Assembly: GCA_022360315.1 (NCBI GenBank)
Contig: JAKSDA010000428.1
Span: forward strand, 1 to 64,000
DNA from: Pseudomonadota bacterium
GTDB lineage: Bacteria > Myxococcota_A > Polyangia > Haliangiales > Haliangiaceae
Length of the DNA: 64,000 nucleotides
Direction: 5' to 3'
The number at the start of each line of letters is the position of its first letter. Positions within the stretch are counted from its first letter, which is position 1. A program made the translations under genes and the position numbers. The notes below the pieces were generated by a model. That model did not search any database, had not been told where the DNA came from, and saw nothing but the letters and a program-made list of their open reading frames with translations. Positions 1 to 12,100 of this stretch are shown here, in pieces.

Positions 1-118
1 CCGAGCCAGAGCGACGAGGCGCGCCGCCAGTGGGTGCGCGAGGAGTGGAGAATACTGGCTGTATTTGACCGACGAGCAAGCCCGCTGGCGGTGATGGATC
101 GCCGCTCTGGCGACGCGG
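1..118. repeat. REP-like dispersed repeat, copy 1, with imperfect inverted partner
   Basis: The first 30 bases are identical, base for base, to bases 35511-35540, downstream of an unrelated gene. Within this copy, the blocks CTGGCGG (85-91) and CGCTCTGGC (103-111) repeat part of the 30-mer in inverted orientation with similar spacing, so the element looks like an imperfect palindromic doublet such as a REP/BIME unit. The window begins inside or at the edge of the element, so its left boundary is unknown. No transposase is nearby. Confidence 0.6.
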
Positions 119-181
119 AGAGTTTTTGGACCGGCTCTAAGTACCCATTATGGCCGACCAGGCTGCTGACAGGGTCTGTGC

Positions 182-730
182 TCATTGCGGCAAGAGTACG
201 GTGTCAATGACGTGAATGACGCCATTCCGGGCCACAATATCGGTTTTGACCACATTGGCAGCACCGACGCGAACACCGTTGGACGTATCAATGGGTACCG
301 ACTGTCCATTCAGAGTGTTGGCGGATGTCAGGCCCATGACATCAGACGCCATGACCTTGCCAGGTACAACGTGGTAGGTGAGAATGGCAGTCAGCTTCTC
401 CTTATCCTTGAGCAGGCTATCGAGCGTGCCCGCTGGCAGTTTGGCAAATGCCTCATCGGTCGGCGCAAACACGGTGAGAGGGCCGTCTGCCTTGAGGGCG
501 TCTACCAGCCCCGCAGCTTTTACCGCTGTGACCAGAGTATCGAATGAGCCTGCGCTGGCCGCGATGTCGACGATATCAGGCTGAGAGGAATCCGCACCCT
601 GGGAGGGGTGCGCCGCTTTGGCAGAAGGTGATGTACCAGTCGCAGCGGGTTGCTGATTTCCCGAACAGGCTGCAGCGACAAGAGCAAGCGAAGCGATCGC
701 TGTCAGGACAAATGTCGTCGTTGATTTCAT
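182..730 (-). CDS. Fasciclin (FAS1) domain lipoprotein
   Basis: This 182-residue secreted lipoprotein has a signal peptide ending at Cys22 (LVAAAC lipobox), a short Gln/Pro/Ser-rich linker and one FAS1 domain from about residue 54 to the C-terminus. FAS1 hallmarks are visible: FAPTDEAF near the first conserved box and the YHVV box, followed by the G-x-IHVID-x-VLLP ending. Bacterial FAS1 proteins of this size are single-domain adhesion or extracellular-matrix proteins; the ligand cannot be told. The start is chosen at the Met with AAGGAG about 8 bases upstream, which also gives a clean signal peptide; a longer in-frame start would put 38 extra residues in front of it. The nearest downstream sequence is a dispersed repeat. 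Confidence 0.9.
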   Translation of the reverse strand: MKSTTTFVLTAIASLALVAAACSGNQQPAATGTSPSAKAAHPSQGADSSQPDIVDIAASAGSFDTLVTAVKAAGLVDALKADGPLTVFAPTDEAFAKLPAGTLDSLLKDKEKLTAILTYHVVPGKVMASDVMGLTSANTLNGQSVPIDTSNGVRVGAANVVKTDIVARNGVIHVIDTVLLPQ

Positions 731-1083
731 ATCGTTCTCCTTGGCTCGATTGGTTGTCCAACCAGTAGTTCCATCGAGGAGCCGTGGCAGGTCCGCCAGG
801 TCCTTGCCCAAAGTGATAGTCGAATTAGTCGATTGTGCAATCAAAAACGACCAATCCGCATCTGAAGTTAACTACCGAGAGGTCGAGCCAATGATGCAAG
901 GCTTTTCGTCTAGCTCGTAGTTGCGGTGGATTGCGACTGGCGATACTTGTACTGCGGCTTGTTCGGGCTCACGCACGTGGGTGTCATATCTGGTCGTTTT
1001 AGTTGAGTTTGAACAAACTGTGCCGTGGTCCGCGGCGGTTCATTGAGTCGTCTGCAGCCGGGTGATTGTGGTAGATCTCACTG

Positions 1084-1617
1084 ATGCGGTTAGCGACGTG
1101 CCTTGTTCTGGCGATAGGGCTGGTTTCGTGCGGCGGTGGACCGCGTGGTCCGGTAGTGACTCCTGACCCGGAGACCACGACAAATCGACTTGTTGTCCGA
1201 GTGGACGAGGAGAGCAAGATCAGTGTGCGCGAGAGCGGAGCCATCCTGTGGTCCCAGGGCACGCCGGCTCGGATCGACGACCGCGGTAGAGTGACCGATC
1301 GGTGGGGCAAGCTATTGGCCTGGCTGCACAAGGACAATATACGTTTGCGTGGAGGTGCGTCGATCCCGATCCGGACCGGCACAGGCGGCGAGATTTTTCT
1401 GTCGCACAAGGCGCAGCGTGAAGCCGGGCTCAAGGTTGTTGAGGTGCGGGTCTACCAGGATGGCAGCATTGCGGCAGGCGAGGGCCGAGTTAGCACGATG
1501 AGCATCGAGAGCAAGAATTCGCCAGAAAACCGGCAGCTCGCTTTATTGGTCCTGTTCATGATGTACAACGGCATGCTCGATGAAGCGGCCAATCCCGAGC
1601 CGCGTGACGCGCTGTGA
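1084..1617 (+). CDS. Small lipoprotein of unknown function
   Basis: This 177-residue protein begins with a short signal peptide and a lipobox (IGLVSC, Cys16), followed by a Gly/Pro stretch. The mature part has beta-rich, charged segments with no motif I recognise. Its TGA stop overlaps the GTG start of the next gene (GTGA), so the two are probably translationally coupled although one product is a lipoprotein and the other cytosolic. The function is unknown. Confidence 0.75.
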   Translation: MRLATCLVLAIGLVSCGGGPRGPVVTPDPETTTNRLVVRVDEESKISVRESGAILWSQGTPARIDDRGRVTDRWGKLLAWLHKDNIRLRGGASIPIRTGTGGEIFLSHKAQREAGLKVVEVRVYQDGSIAAGEGRVSTMSIESKNSPENRQLALLVLFMMYNGMLDEAANPEPRDAL

Positions 1618-2291
1618 AACCACTTCTCATCCTCGATTGTTACCTCGACCCGCAGGGTGGTGCGCGCAACTTTGTACCGGTGCTCCAGGCCGTGACCACG
1701 CAGGTCTGGCGTCCCGGCCGCGATCGGTTTGCGCCCGATCCAGACTCGGTTTGTGGATTGGTGATCACAGGATCGGCCGCTTCGGTCATTGTTGAGGTCC
1801 CGGACTGGGTCGAGCCGGTGTTGCAAGTGGTGCGCAGTTGTGCGGACCGCGAGTTGCCCATCCTGGGGGTCTGTTTTGGCCAGCAGGTCATCGCGCGCGC
1901 TTTTCTCGGACCGGATGCAGTGGGTCCGGCGCGAACGCCTGAAGTCGGCTTTTTCGATATTGACGTGATCGGCGAAGACCCGCTCTTGGCCGGGCTTGGC
2001 CCGAGTTTTCGCGTGTTCGTCTCCCATCTCGAAGAGGTTCGGCCCGACGGGTTGAAGGTCCTTGCGCGGACAGAAACCTGTGCCAACCACGCTTTTCGCC
2101 TCGGCGATCGGCCCATTTGGGGGGTTCAGTTTCACGCCGAAATGAGCCGCGAAGAAGCGCGTCAGACCACCTACAGTAAAGCTGAGGCCCATCCCGAACT
2201 GGGCCTGGATCCCGCCCGGGTAATCGCCACTGCAGTCGACACCCAGGGCATCTTCCGCCGCATTGTAGAGAATTTTCTCGCTTATCTCTAA
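1614..2291 (+). CDS. Class I glutamine amidotransferase (GMP-synthase-like, stand-alone)
   Basis: This 225-residue protein is a single triad-type GATase domain, which hydrolyses glutamine and passes ammonia to a partner. The nucleophile lies in the elbow ILGVCFGQQ (Cys87), and the His/Glu pair in GVQFHAEMS (His174, Glu176), so the triad is intact. Stand-alone proteins of this type are often annotated as GMP synthase-like; some act as gamma-glutamyl hydrolases instead. No synthetase domain partner is adjacent. Translation starts at a GTG that overlaps the previous stop. A strong hairpin follows the stop codon. Confidence 0.88.
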   Translation: MKPLLILDCYLDPQGGARNFVPVLQAVTTQVWRPGRDRFAPDPDSVCGLVITGSAASVIVEVPDWVEPVLQVVRSCADRELPILGVCFGQQVIARAFLGPDAVGPARTPEVGFFDIDVIGEDPLLAGLGPSFRVFVSHLEEVRPDGLKVLARTETCANHAFRLGDRPIWGVQFHAEMSREEARQTTYSKAEAHPELGLDPARVIATAVDTQGIFRRIVENFLAYL

Positions 2292-2293
2292 CC

Positions 2294-2332
2294 ATAGAAA
2301 TATCGAGATGGTTTCTATCTCGATATTTCTAT
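2294..2332. terminator. Perfect 16-bp stem hairpin after the amidotransferase gene
   Basis: Bases 2294-2309 and 2317-2332 are perfect inverted repeats around a 7-base loop, starting 3 bases after the stop codon. The stem is AT-rich (ATAGAAATATCGAGAT) and there is no clear U-tract, so it is not a textbook intrinsic terminator. It sits between convergent genes and may act as a two-way terminator or as a 3' end that protects mRNA. Confidence 0.55.
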
Positions 2333-2384
2333 TCACGTTGTTGCGGGCAATTTCCTGCTCGTGAATCCCTATCGAGACAAACAG

Positions 2385-2585
2385 TTAATCGGATTTGCCT
2401 CGGTCTCCGCGTTGCGCTCGCGAGGATCGTTGCCACAGTACAGGAGCCAAGAACGTGAGTACTACAACCGCGGAAACGGCCAATAGTGCCACGAGTGGCC
2501 CCCACGCACCGCGCCATGCCGCGACTCCGGCAAATATCCACAGGCCGAGAGCGAGTGCAAGACGTAGCTTTTTATATTGACTCAT
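2385..2585 (-). CDS. Small two-helix membrane protein
   Basis: This 66-residue reading frame encodes two hydrophobic segments (about residues 9-27 and 30-50) and a basic/acidic C-terminal tail (RSSRAQRGDRGKSD). The topology is that of many small inner-membrane proteins. No good ribosome binding site is seen, so it rests on composition only. A protein of the same size and layout occurs at 51.0-51.2 kb. Its function is unknown. Confidence 0.45.
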   Translation of the reverse strand: MSQYKKLRLALALGLWIFAGVAAWRGAWGPLVALLAVSAVVVLTFLAPVLWQRSSRAQRGDRGKSD

Positions 2586-3116
2586 ACTGATAGGGTATCA
2601 TTTGTGCAGCATCAGCGTATACCCGGCCGGTTGGCCGGACGACCCGGCGTGCAATGCGAGGCGGAGTTCATTCGGAGCGGTCGGGCGGAGGGAGGCCGGC
2701 GATTCGATCGGCTGTTTTCAGGGTGGTTTGCTCTCTTGGTCCTTTCGACTCACGGCGTTTTCACTTTAGCCGATTTGCTTGTTACCGACGGGGCTCTTTA
2801 TCCCCGCCTTCTACCGTTTCACGGTCTGCTCGCCGGGTTTTACCAAGGTGCGCGTGCTGGCTGAGCAGTGCGGATTATTGCGGTAGTACGGACTATCTCA
2901 TCGTCTCGAAAGACGTCGGGCGCTCGTGGGATCGTTACCGCTTTCGCTCGGATCCTAGTCTCTGAACCTTGCCGACCCCTTGGATGCTGGCCGGGCCAGC
3001 ACCGCCATGTCGGCCTCGGCTGCCGGTCATCCGTCCCCGGACTTTCCGGCAATTCACCCGATTGACGATCACCGCTCACGCGATGACGGGCCTGTCTGTC
3101 AAGCCGTGCCGTGGAT
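2586..3116. other. Gene-poor interval
   Basis: About 530 bases between two minus-strand genes. Reading frames exist on both strands but their predicted proteins are Arg/Pro/Ser-rich and look like chance frames. The left part carries GC-rich CCGG/GGCCGG repeats. I see no RNA gene or mobile element. Confidence 0.5.
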
Positions 3117-4772
3117 CTACTTCGATCGTCGTAAAAACCTCCTGTCCAGGGTGTAGGCATGAAAATAGCGACCGTCCTCGATATGGTACAAGAATAGCGG
3201 TTTTATTGGCGCGATCACAGCGCCAATAAGGGGTGCCAGGGCCACCGGGCCGCGATAAAACAGGTGCAACTGTCCGTATTGTGGGTTTTCCACAACCCGG
3301 TTGAGTTCATTCCTGAGCCTGGTGGCCTCCGCCGACCACGGCTCGGGCCGGGCTTCGATATAGTCTGCCACGAAATCGAGCAGCACATGAGCGCGGTCCA
3401 GCCCGAGCCCGGCGATCGAGTTCTCTACCATGGGCCGAATCGACGGAGCGCCAACGCTTACCAGCAGGATACCCGCCTGGCCTGGAAGCACCGGGGTAGA
3501 CCCCCGCTCGCTGGCCGGGATGAGGGCGGTGCGGTAGGCGAATAGAACCACGCCGAAGCGGCTGTGCTCGACGCGAAACTCGGGCTGTTTTCCGCTCACA
3601 GCGACCGACTCGTCGATCATGGTGCGGAGACCCTGACCGAGATTCTCGGCCAGACCGAGTTTGACCAGAAAGCTGACCAGCGAACTATTTCGCCACGACG
3701 GCGAGGACTCTCCAGCGATGACCCGCTCCCTTTCCAGATCGCGCATGAGTCCGCCCGGGCTGGAGATCTCCAGTCGATCGGGAAAGATATCAATGCGGAT
3801 CGGTTCGTCGGACGCGTAGTCACGATGGGCAAAAGCATTGACCACGGCCTCGCGCAGGGCGCGTTCAGAGTAGCGAGGTCGAGTCGGCGATGGGTTGTCG
3901 TTGTGTGGCGATTTGTCGATATCGTATCCGTTGTAGAGGGCCAGTTTGACGACCACGTCGTCGAGTAGGCGCTGGATCGGACGACCGAGAAAATCGAACC
4001 GTTGACTCCGGGCAGCGGAGCGACTGGAGCCGTCATAGACCGCCATGACGACCGAGACGCCGCGCATGAACCGGGTTGGATCGCGCGCAAAGAGCACGAC
4101 TCCCAGCCGGGTCGGCACAGCAATCCCGTTCCTATCCACGACTAGAGGCGGGGTGCGCGAGTCGAGCCTCACCCCGGGCGTGAGATAATGGTCACTGGCG
4201 TGTGGCAAGCCAAACCTGGACAGTGTGTTGTCCACTTCGACATGGTCGAGATCGTCGACCGTTGCGTCGGGGCAAGCCTCGTCGAGAAATGGCGGGGCTG
4301 CGCCCTTGTCGCGCATCAATTCGGTGATGACCTCCGGCGGGGCGCGGTGTGTCTGGTCCTTGACCCGGTAGAAGACGTTCCTGCCCCGTTTGGAGCTCAC
4401 CCAGTGAACTCGCCCGGAAGCGGCAACATCGAAGACCAGCAGTTTGCGGGTCGGTTCACCGGCAACAACTTCTTCGCGCACGTCAGGAATGAGCGGAGGG
4501 CTGATTTGATGCTGGCATTTGGACAGAATTTCATTCTTGATCTTCTCGAGTTCAGCCGCGGTCAGGCCGATCCGGCGGGCCTGTTTGAAACCGTGCTCGT
4601 CCTCGACCTCTTCCACCCCACAGAGCAACGCTCCACCGCCTACTCGCCGGTAGTCGTTGGCAAAGGCGGCGAGTGTTTCGGTGGCCTGCTCCCTGTCTGC
4701 GACGCCCATCTTCCACTCGGAGCGCTCGTCTTCGCAACGCAACAGCACGTCGATGGGCAAAGGCCAGTCCAT
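3117..4772 (-). CDS. AlbA_2/Schlafen-like and GHKL-ATPase protein with SAVED-like C-terminus
   Basis: The protein (551 residues from the chosen start) has three parts. Residues about 8-165 match the AlbA_2 (divergent AAA_4/Schlafen-like) domain, with SEWKMG, AFANDYR...GGGALLCGV and the late FYRVKDQTHRAPPE. Residues about 290-430 match the HATPase_c_4 region of these putative regulators: ALREAVVNAFAHRDY, IFPDRLEISSPGGL, then LAENLGQGLRTM. The last ~115 residues are extra: a strand-helix unit followed by LHLFYRGPVALAPLIGA and FLYHIEDGRYFHAYTLD, a pattern like the second half of SAVED domains, which bind cyclic oligonucleotides in CBASS and Craspase-like defence. The SAVED call is inference. The start at Met 4772 is preferred because TATACT lies 6 bases upstream (possibly leaderless) and the upstream extension is low-complexity. 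No CD-NTase is adjacent. Confidence 0.75.
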   Translation of the reverse strand: MDWPLPIDVLLRCEDERSEWKMGVADREQATETLAAFANDYRRVGGGALLCGVEEVEDEHGFKQARRIGLTAAELEKIKNEILSKCQHQISPPLIPDVREEVVAGEPTRKLLVFDVAASGRVHWVSSKRGRNVFYRVKDQTHRAPPEVITELMRDKGAAPPFLDEACPDATVDDLDHVEVDNTLSRFGLPHASDHYLTPGVRLDSRTPPLVVDRNGIAVPTRLGVVLFARDPTRFMRGVSVVMAVYDGSSRSAARSQRFDFLGRPIQRLLDDVVVKLALYNGYDIDKSPHNDNPSPTRPRYSERALREAVVNAFAHRDYASDEPIRIDIFPDRLEISSPGGLMRDLERERVIAGESSPSWRNSSLVSFLVKLGLAENLGQGLRTMIDESVAVSGKQPEFRVEHSRFGVVLFAYRTALIPASERGSTPVLPGQAGILLVSVGAPSIRPMVENSIAGLGLDRAHVLLDFVADYIEARPEPWSAEATRLRNELNRVVENPQYGQLHLFYRGPVALAPLIGAVIAPIKPLFLYHIEDGRYFHAYTLDRRFLRRSK

Positions 4773-4850
4773 GGGGTCAGTATACGGTTTGCGATACGCA
4801 GAGGGCCGGGCAGATGCGCGGGGTTGTGAAACCCTCTGCAACAGGCCCGA

Positions 4851-5741
<891 letters not shown>

Positions 5742-5828
5742 CTCATCACTCCGGTCACTCTCGTCCGGTCACTCGCTGGCCGCTCCGGTGACCCCGACAT
5801 TTCGCGCGGGTATTGGTCGGCCAGCACG

Positions 5829-6863
<1,035 letters not shown>

Positions 6864-7150
6864 ACTTCAGTCCCGCTTTTGACAGCCTGACATCAGTCAG
6901 CAACTACTCGGAAGTGCATGGGTAACAACAAAAACTCCATCGGACAAAAAGGCCGACCCGTTGGGAATATCACGCAACCCGGACAATTGGCAAGATTTGC
7001 GGCGTACAGCCGGGTCGGGCCTGACTCCCTGGAGCAGCCGCATTCCAGACCGAATCGGAGCTTGCAGGGCGACCACAGCCCGGCTAGGATGCCGCACCTT
7101 TCCCGTCAGGGTCGAGCCCTGACACCATTCGGACACAGGGGAACTGACCG

Positions 7151-9151
7151 ATGCTCGAGCAGCTACGACGAAATTCGAGATCGTTCATCATCTGGATCCT
7201 GTTTGCCATCATCATCCTGGCATTCGTTTTCACCTTTGGATCACAGAGCGGCCTCGATCTCAACTGTGGCGCGGCCAATCAAAGTACGATCATGACAGTG
7301 AAGGACCGCGAGATCTCGGTTCACTCGCTTCGGTTCGGCATTTTCTGGACCCAGGGCGGCAATCGACGGAGCTCGTGGACACAGCGCGCCCAGATGGTTC
7401 TCGACCAGCTCTTGGAGCGCGAGATCCTGGCCAGCGCCGCCGAGGAAAACGGATTCAGGCTGAGCGATGCCGAACTCCACCAGCGGGTGGCAAGCGGCAA
7501 GATGCTCGTTCTCGGCTATCCGATCAACGGCAAAGACTACTATTTCCGCGACTATCAAGGCGAAAAGATCTTCGATAACAAACTTCTGGAAGGCGCGGTC
7601 CAGCAGTGGAGTCTGTCCAGCATAGAGTACTATTTAGAGGAGCAACACCGCGAAATCCTTGCTGATTTGACGCGATCACAGCTGCGGAGCTCGGCCCTTG
7701 CCTCGATCGACGAGGCGCGCGCTCGCTTCGAGTACGAAAACACCACGGCCACGATCCACGCGGTCAAATTCCGCCCGCCGGAATACCGGCGCAAGCTTAT
7801 CCTCACCGAGGCAGAGGTCGGCGCCTATCTCGCCGGGCACGCCGACCAGGTGAAAAAGAAATTCGACGACGATGAGCGCCTCTACAAGGAACGGAGTGCC
7901 GAGGTCCGTGTGAGACAGATCATGTTCAAACGCGTTGCCCCTCGCTCCCCGAGCGCGAAGGTACCCGGTAAAGAGGGCGGCGCGAGCCAGTCGGGCTCAG
8001 CTGCAGAACAACCCGATCCTGGTCTGGTCGCCGCCCGATCGGCTCACGACAAGCTGAAGGGAGGCGCCGACTTTGCCAAACTGGCCGCGCAGGTGACCGA
8101 AGACGCGAGGACCAAGAGAAAAGGCGGCGACCTGGGCTGGAAATCGCTCAAGGCGCCGGGTCTGGGGGCCCAGGTCCTGGCCGACGCGCTGGGCAAACTC
8201 GACAAGGGCGGGTTCAGCGATGTGATCGAAACCCCGAATGGATTTTACATCTTGAAGGTCGAGGACAAGCGCGAAGAAGGAGATCGCACCTACGAGCAGG
8301 TAAAACACGAGATCGCCGAGAAGCTGGCACTCGAGTACTACGCGAAAGAAGGCGCCCGGCGCGATGCCGAGACAGCTCTTGCCGCGGCCAGGGCGGGCAA
8401 GAAGCTCGACGAGCTTTTCGAACTGCAGAAGACTGCGCCTCCTTCTCCCGGTGGCCTCAGGCGACCGGATGGTATCAGCGAAGAGCAGTGGCAACGAATC
8501 CTCCAACAGCTCCAACAGCAGCAGTTTCCGCCCAAAGACGAGCAGGGTTTTCTGATCTACGAGAGCCGCGACATCCCGGCCGAGTCGAGCTGGCAGGGCG
8601 TACAGCCATCTGCCTCGCCCGACCAGCCAGCTCCGCCAGCGGGTGCCGACAAGACGTCGCAGCCGGCAACCGCATCTGCGCAGCCGGCCAGGGGCTCTGC
8701 GCAGCCGGCCAAAGAAATCGTCATTCCCGAAGGGGTTGCCAAGCCCAAGTTGCAGCGGATCGGGCCGTTCACCCGCGAGCCCGAAGGTCTCATCCGCGGT
8801 CTGGGATCGTCCGAAAAATTGGTCGAAGCCATCTTCGACGAGCTGTCTGCAGGCCAGCTCGCTGCCGAGGTTTACGAGGTCGGCAGCGACTTCGTCGTCG
8901 TCCAGGTCCTCGAACGCAAAAACCCCGATCTCAGCGAGTTCGACCAGCAGCGCCAGGACAGCCTGGTCCGTCAGATCGCCGAGGCACGCGGCGTCGAGAC
9001 ATATCGACGATGGCTGCAAGAGCGCTGTAGCAGCATGGCCGAAGAGATTCTCAATGGGGTCAACCGAGCGGTCCTCCAGGCCATGTCGGAGAATGCCGAC
9101 CAGCCTTTCCGTTATCAGCCCTGCACGTATGTCGCTCAGAGCTCGTTTTAA
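7151..9151 (+). CDS. PpiD/SurA-like periplasmic peptidyl-prolyl isomerase and chaperone
   Basis: This 666-residue protein has the PpiD plan. A single N-terminal anchor spans about residues 11-31 (SFIIWILFAIIILAFVFTFG). A SurA_N-type chaperone region follows, with the typical helix MVLDQLLEREILASAAEENGF. A parvulin (rotamase) domain covers about 250-390 with VRQIMFK, GGDLGWKS and NGFYILKVED. The parvulin domain carries an insertion of about 35 low-complexity Ser/Gly/Ala residues after its first strand. A second Pro/Gln/Ala-rich linker (about 480-530) precedes a C-terminal domain. The protein assists folding of exported and outer membrane proteins. The giant TPR gene begins 8 bases after the stop, so both are probably one transcript. 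Confidence 0.88.
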   Translation: MLEQLRRNSRSFIIWILFAIIILAFVFTFGSQSGLDLNCGAANQSTIMTVKDREISVHSLRFGIFWTQGGNRRSSWTQRAQMVLDQLLEREILASAAEENGFRLSDAELHQRVASGKMLVLGYPINGKDYYFRDYQGEKIFDNKLLEGAVQQWSLSSIEYYLEEQHREILADLTRSQLRSSALASIDEARARFEYENTTATIHAVKFRPPEYRRKLILTEAEVGAYLAGHADQVKKKFDDDERLYKERSAEVRVRQIMFKRVAPRSPSAKVPGKEGGASQSGSAAEQPDPGLVAARSAHDKLKGGADFAKLAAQVTEDARTKRKGGDLGWKSLKAPGLGAQVLADALGKLDKGGFSDVIETPNGFYILKVEDKREEGDRTYEQVKHEIAEKLALEYYAKEGARRDAETALAAARAGKKLDELFELQKTAPPSPGGLRRPDGISEEQWQRILQQLQQQQFPPKDEQGFLIYESRDIPAESSWQGVQPSASPDQPAPPAGADKTSQPATASAQPARGSAQPAKEIVIPEGVAKPKLQRIGPFTREPEGLIRGLGSSEKLVEAIFDELSAGQLAAEVYEVGSDFVVVQVLERKNPDLSEFDQQRQDSLVRQIAEARGVETYRRWLQERCSSMAEEILNGVNRAVLQAMSENADQPFRYQPCTYVAQSSF

Positions 9152-9159
9152 GCGCGACG

Positions 9160-12100
9160 ATGGACCGGGATGACAACCCTCGGCTGGGCTTCTCCCTCGG
9201 CATAGGCCACAGCGCCGTCAGCCTGGTCCTCGCCGAGCAGACTCTGTTCCATTGGCTCCAGGTCGATCGGCTCGAGCTGGAGATCCCGGGAGCCGATTCT
9301 ACAAATTTTTTGTCCTCGGCCGAAGTTGTCCCCGAGCCCGAGGAGTTTCAGCGCCGTCGCACGCGGGTGCGCACGGCGCGTCTGCACGTCGATCAATCGG
9401 GCGTGGAGCGCTACATATCGGACCAGCTGTCCGGTCTCGAACGGCTCAAGGTGTCGAATCTCGACATCCAGCTCGCCGATGGTTACGTGTCGATCGCCGC
9501 ACAGGTCTACGAAACCAAGACCGCGTGCGATATGACGTTTCGCCTCTATGTCGGTATCTGCCCCGGCGGGGTTCGCGTGCAAGTCGGAGAGGCACAGATC
9601 TATGGATTCACCACCGTCCCGGCTCCGCTTTTGGCCCACCGCATCGCCGCTGTTCTGTTGCACGCCACCGACACGACAGGCTCGAACGGCGACAGGCGCG
9701 CGAACCGATCCGCCGTGCTGTGGGCAACTGGCCTGGGACAGTTCGAGATCGACCCGCTGCAGTCTCTCCTCTGGCACACGCTTCCCGGGTCCGGCTGGCG
9801 CTTGCCAAAAGTTGCCGGGGTGAAGCTGACCGGGGTGCGCATCACCCGCGGGGCTATCCAAATTGTCTACGAGCCGCCCGGTCCAGGGCAACACAAGTTC
9901 AAGGGCGACAGCGTCAGCACGGCTGTACTCGACCAACTTCTCGGCGCGGCGCGCGACCTGCGCCAGGGCGATGACGCCTTGCTCGCCGGAGACACCGAGC
10001 GAGCACTGGCAGCGTATCGCGGTGAGCTGGCGGCCAGCGGACCCGACAAATTACTGCTCGCCGAGCGCATGCTGGCGGTCTTGGCAACTCGCCCGGCCCT
10101 ATTTGTCGAGGCCGGGGAGCTGGCCCGCAAGGTGCTGGAACGGCACGCCGATTTTGCCCCGGCTCACACGGCCCTGGCCAACATCGCGGCCGCTCAGGGG
10201 CATGTGCGCGCGGCGGCTTCGCACTATCAGCGTGTGGTCGCACTGGTCAATGACGACGCTGCCGCGATCCGCGCTGCTCTGGCCGGGGCCAGATTTCTGC
10301 GTACAACCCAGCCAGAGGCCGCGACCCAGCTGTACGAGAGAATCGTCGAGCGCGTCCCCAACCACGCCGAGGCCTCGGCGGCTCTGGTCGAGCGCTACAC
10401 TGCCGAAGAGCGCTTTGCCGACCTGGTCCAGCTGATCCGGACACGTGCATCCCTGGAGACCGACCCGGGGCGCAAATCGACAGACCACCTGCGCCTTGCC
10501 GAGCTGCTGAAAACTCACCTGGGCGACGTCGACGCCGCGCGCAGCGAGATCGAAGAGGCCTGCCACAGCGACCCCACCAACATCGCCGCTCTCGAGGCCA
10601 AGGTCGACGCCTCTCTGGCCACCGGAGATCGCCAAACAGCACTCGAAATCCTCGACCGAATCGCCCGACTGCTGGCCGAGTCGGGTGATGCTCACAGCCA
10701 GGCCGGCGTGCTGGTGCGCATGGCCGAGATCTGCCAGCGACTCGACCACATCCCCCGCGCGGCCGAGCGCTACGAGCAGGCGCTCGTTGTCGAGCCCGAC
10801 AACAGCGCAGCGCTGGCGGGCGCAGCGTCGCTGGCGGCGCGGCAGGACGATCATCGCGGCGCGGTGAAACTGTGGCACCGCCTTCTCGAATCGGCAGAGT
10901 TATCGCCGCGCGACGCGGCACGCCACCAGATCGAGCTGGGCGTGAGCCTGGCCGCGATGGCTGACTCGACCGCGGCGCGCGAAGTGTTGCGGCAAGCCGC
11001 GTATCACAGCACGGGCGAGGTCGCGGCCAGGGCCCATGTGCTTTTGGCAGATTTGCTCCACGGCACCCGCGATCTCACCGGCGTGGCCGATGAGCTGGAC
11101 GCGGCCGTGGTCGCGTTGACCCGTGCGGCCGAGAATTTTTTCGCCCGGGCACCGGAGTCGGAGCCGGGCCAGGGCGCCAGGGCCGGGGCACCAGATCAGG
11201 TCGGTGGAGAAGGGGTCAGCGCGGGCAAACAATACCTCGATCAGGCCGCCAAATACTCGCTAGAACGAGCCGGGCTACTCGAGGAGCTGGGCCGCGAAGA
11301 CGAGTCCCGGGACGACTATCATCGCGCTCACTCGCTGGCCCGCGACGTGGCGCCGGAGCACGCCCGGACGGCGGCTCGCTCATTGCTCGAGGCCGAGCGC
11401 CGGCGCGGAGACCTGGCCGGACAGAGGCGCTGGATCGACGCTCTTTTGGTTGCCCAGCCGAAAAGCGACGAGCGGGTCGAGCTGCTCCTGTCCCGCGCTC
11501 AGTTGCGCGCCGACGATCCCGACGACACCGATGGAGCGTTGCACGATATCGACGATATTCTGGCCGAGCAGACAAGCGGCGCAAAACGCGCGCTGGCTCT
11601 GGGTTTACAGGCCCGGCTGCTGTCCTCGCTCGGCGATCATCAGGGTCGGGCCCGCTCGCTCGCCGACCGCGCTGTTCTGGTCGAGGATCCGGCCGAGCGC
11701 GCAGCCGCGGAGGCCGACGCAGCGGCCGCCTGGCTCGACGCCGACGATGTCGAGAACGCGTTTCATGCCGCCACACGAGCCGCCGAAGCTCTTGTCGAGG
11801 CCGATCGAGATGACGATGCAGCGAGCCCCGAGCTGCGCCGGCAGGTCCTGGGCCTGTTGGGCGACGCCGCGTGGCGACAGCGAGCCTGGCCAGATGTCGT
11901 GCTCGGATACGAAAGCCTGGCCAGCGGACAACTCGGCGATGCCCTTCCGGCCGATCGTCGGGCCACGTGCCGCTACCGGTTGGGCACGGCCCTGCACAGG
12001 GTCGGCGACGACCAGCGCGCTCTTGCCGTGTTCGACGATTTGCTGGCCGAGGAGCAGCTGGTCGGCGAACTGCGCCAGGCGGTGTGGCGCGGTCTGGCCG

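Noticed and set aside
7997..9019. 340-codon frame antisense to the PpiD-like gene
   Set aside because: Antisense frames of this length are common in high-GC DNA; the sense gene has clear domains.
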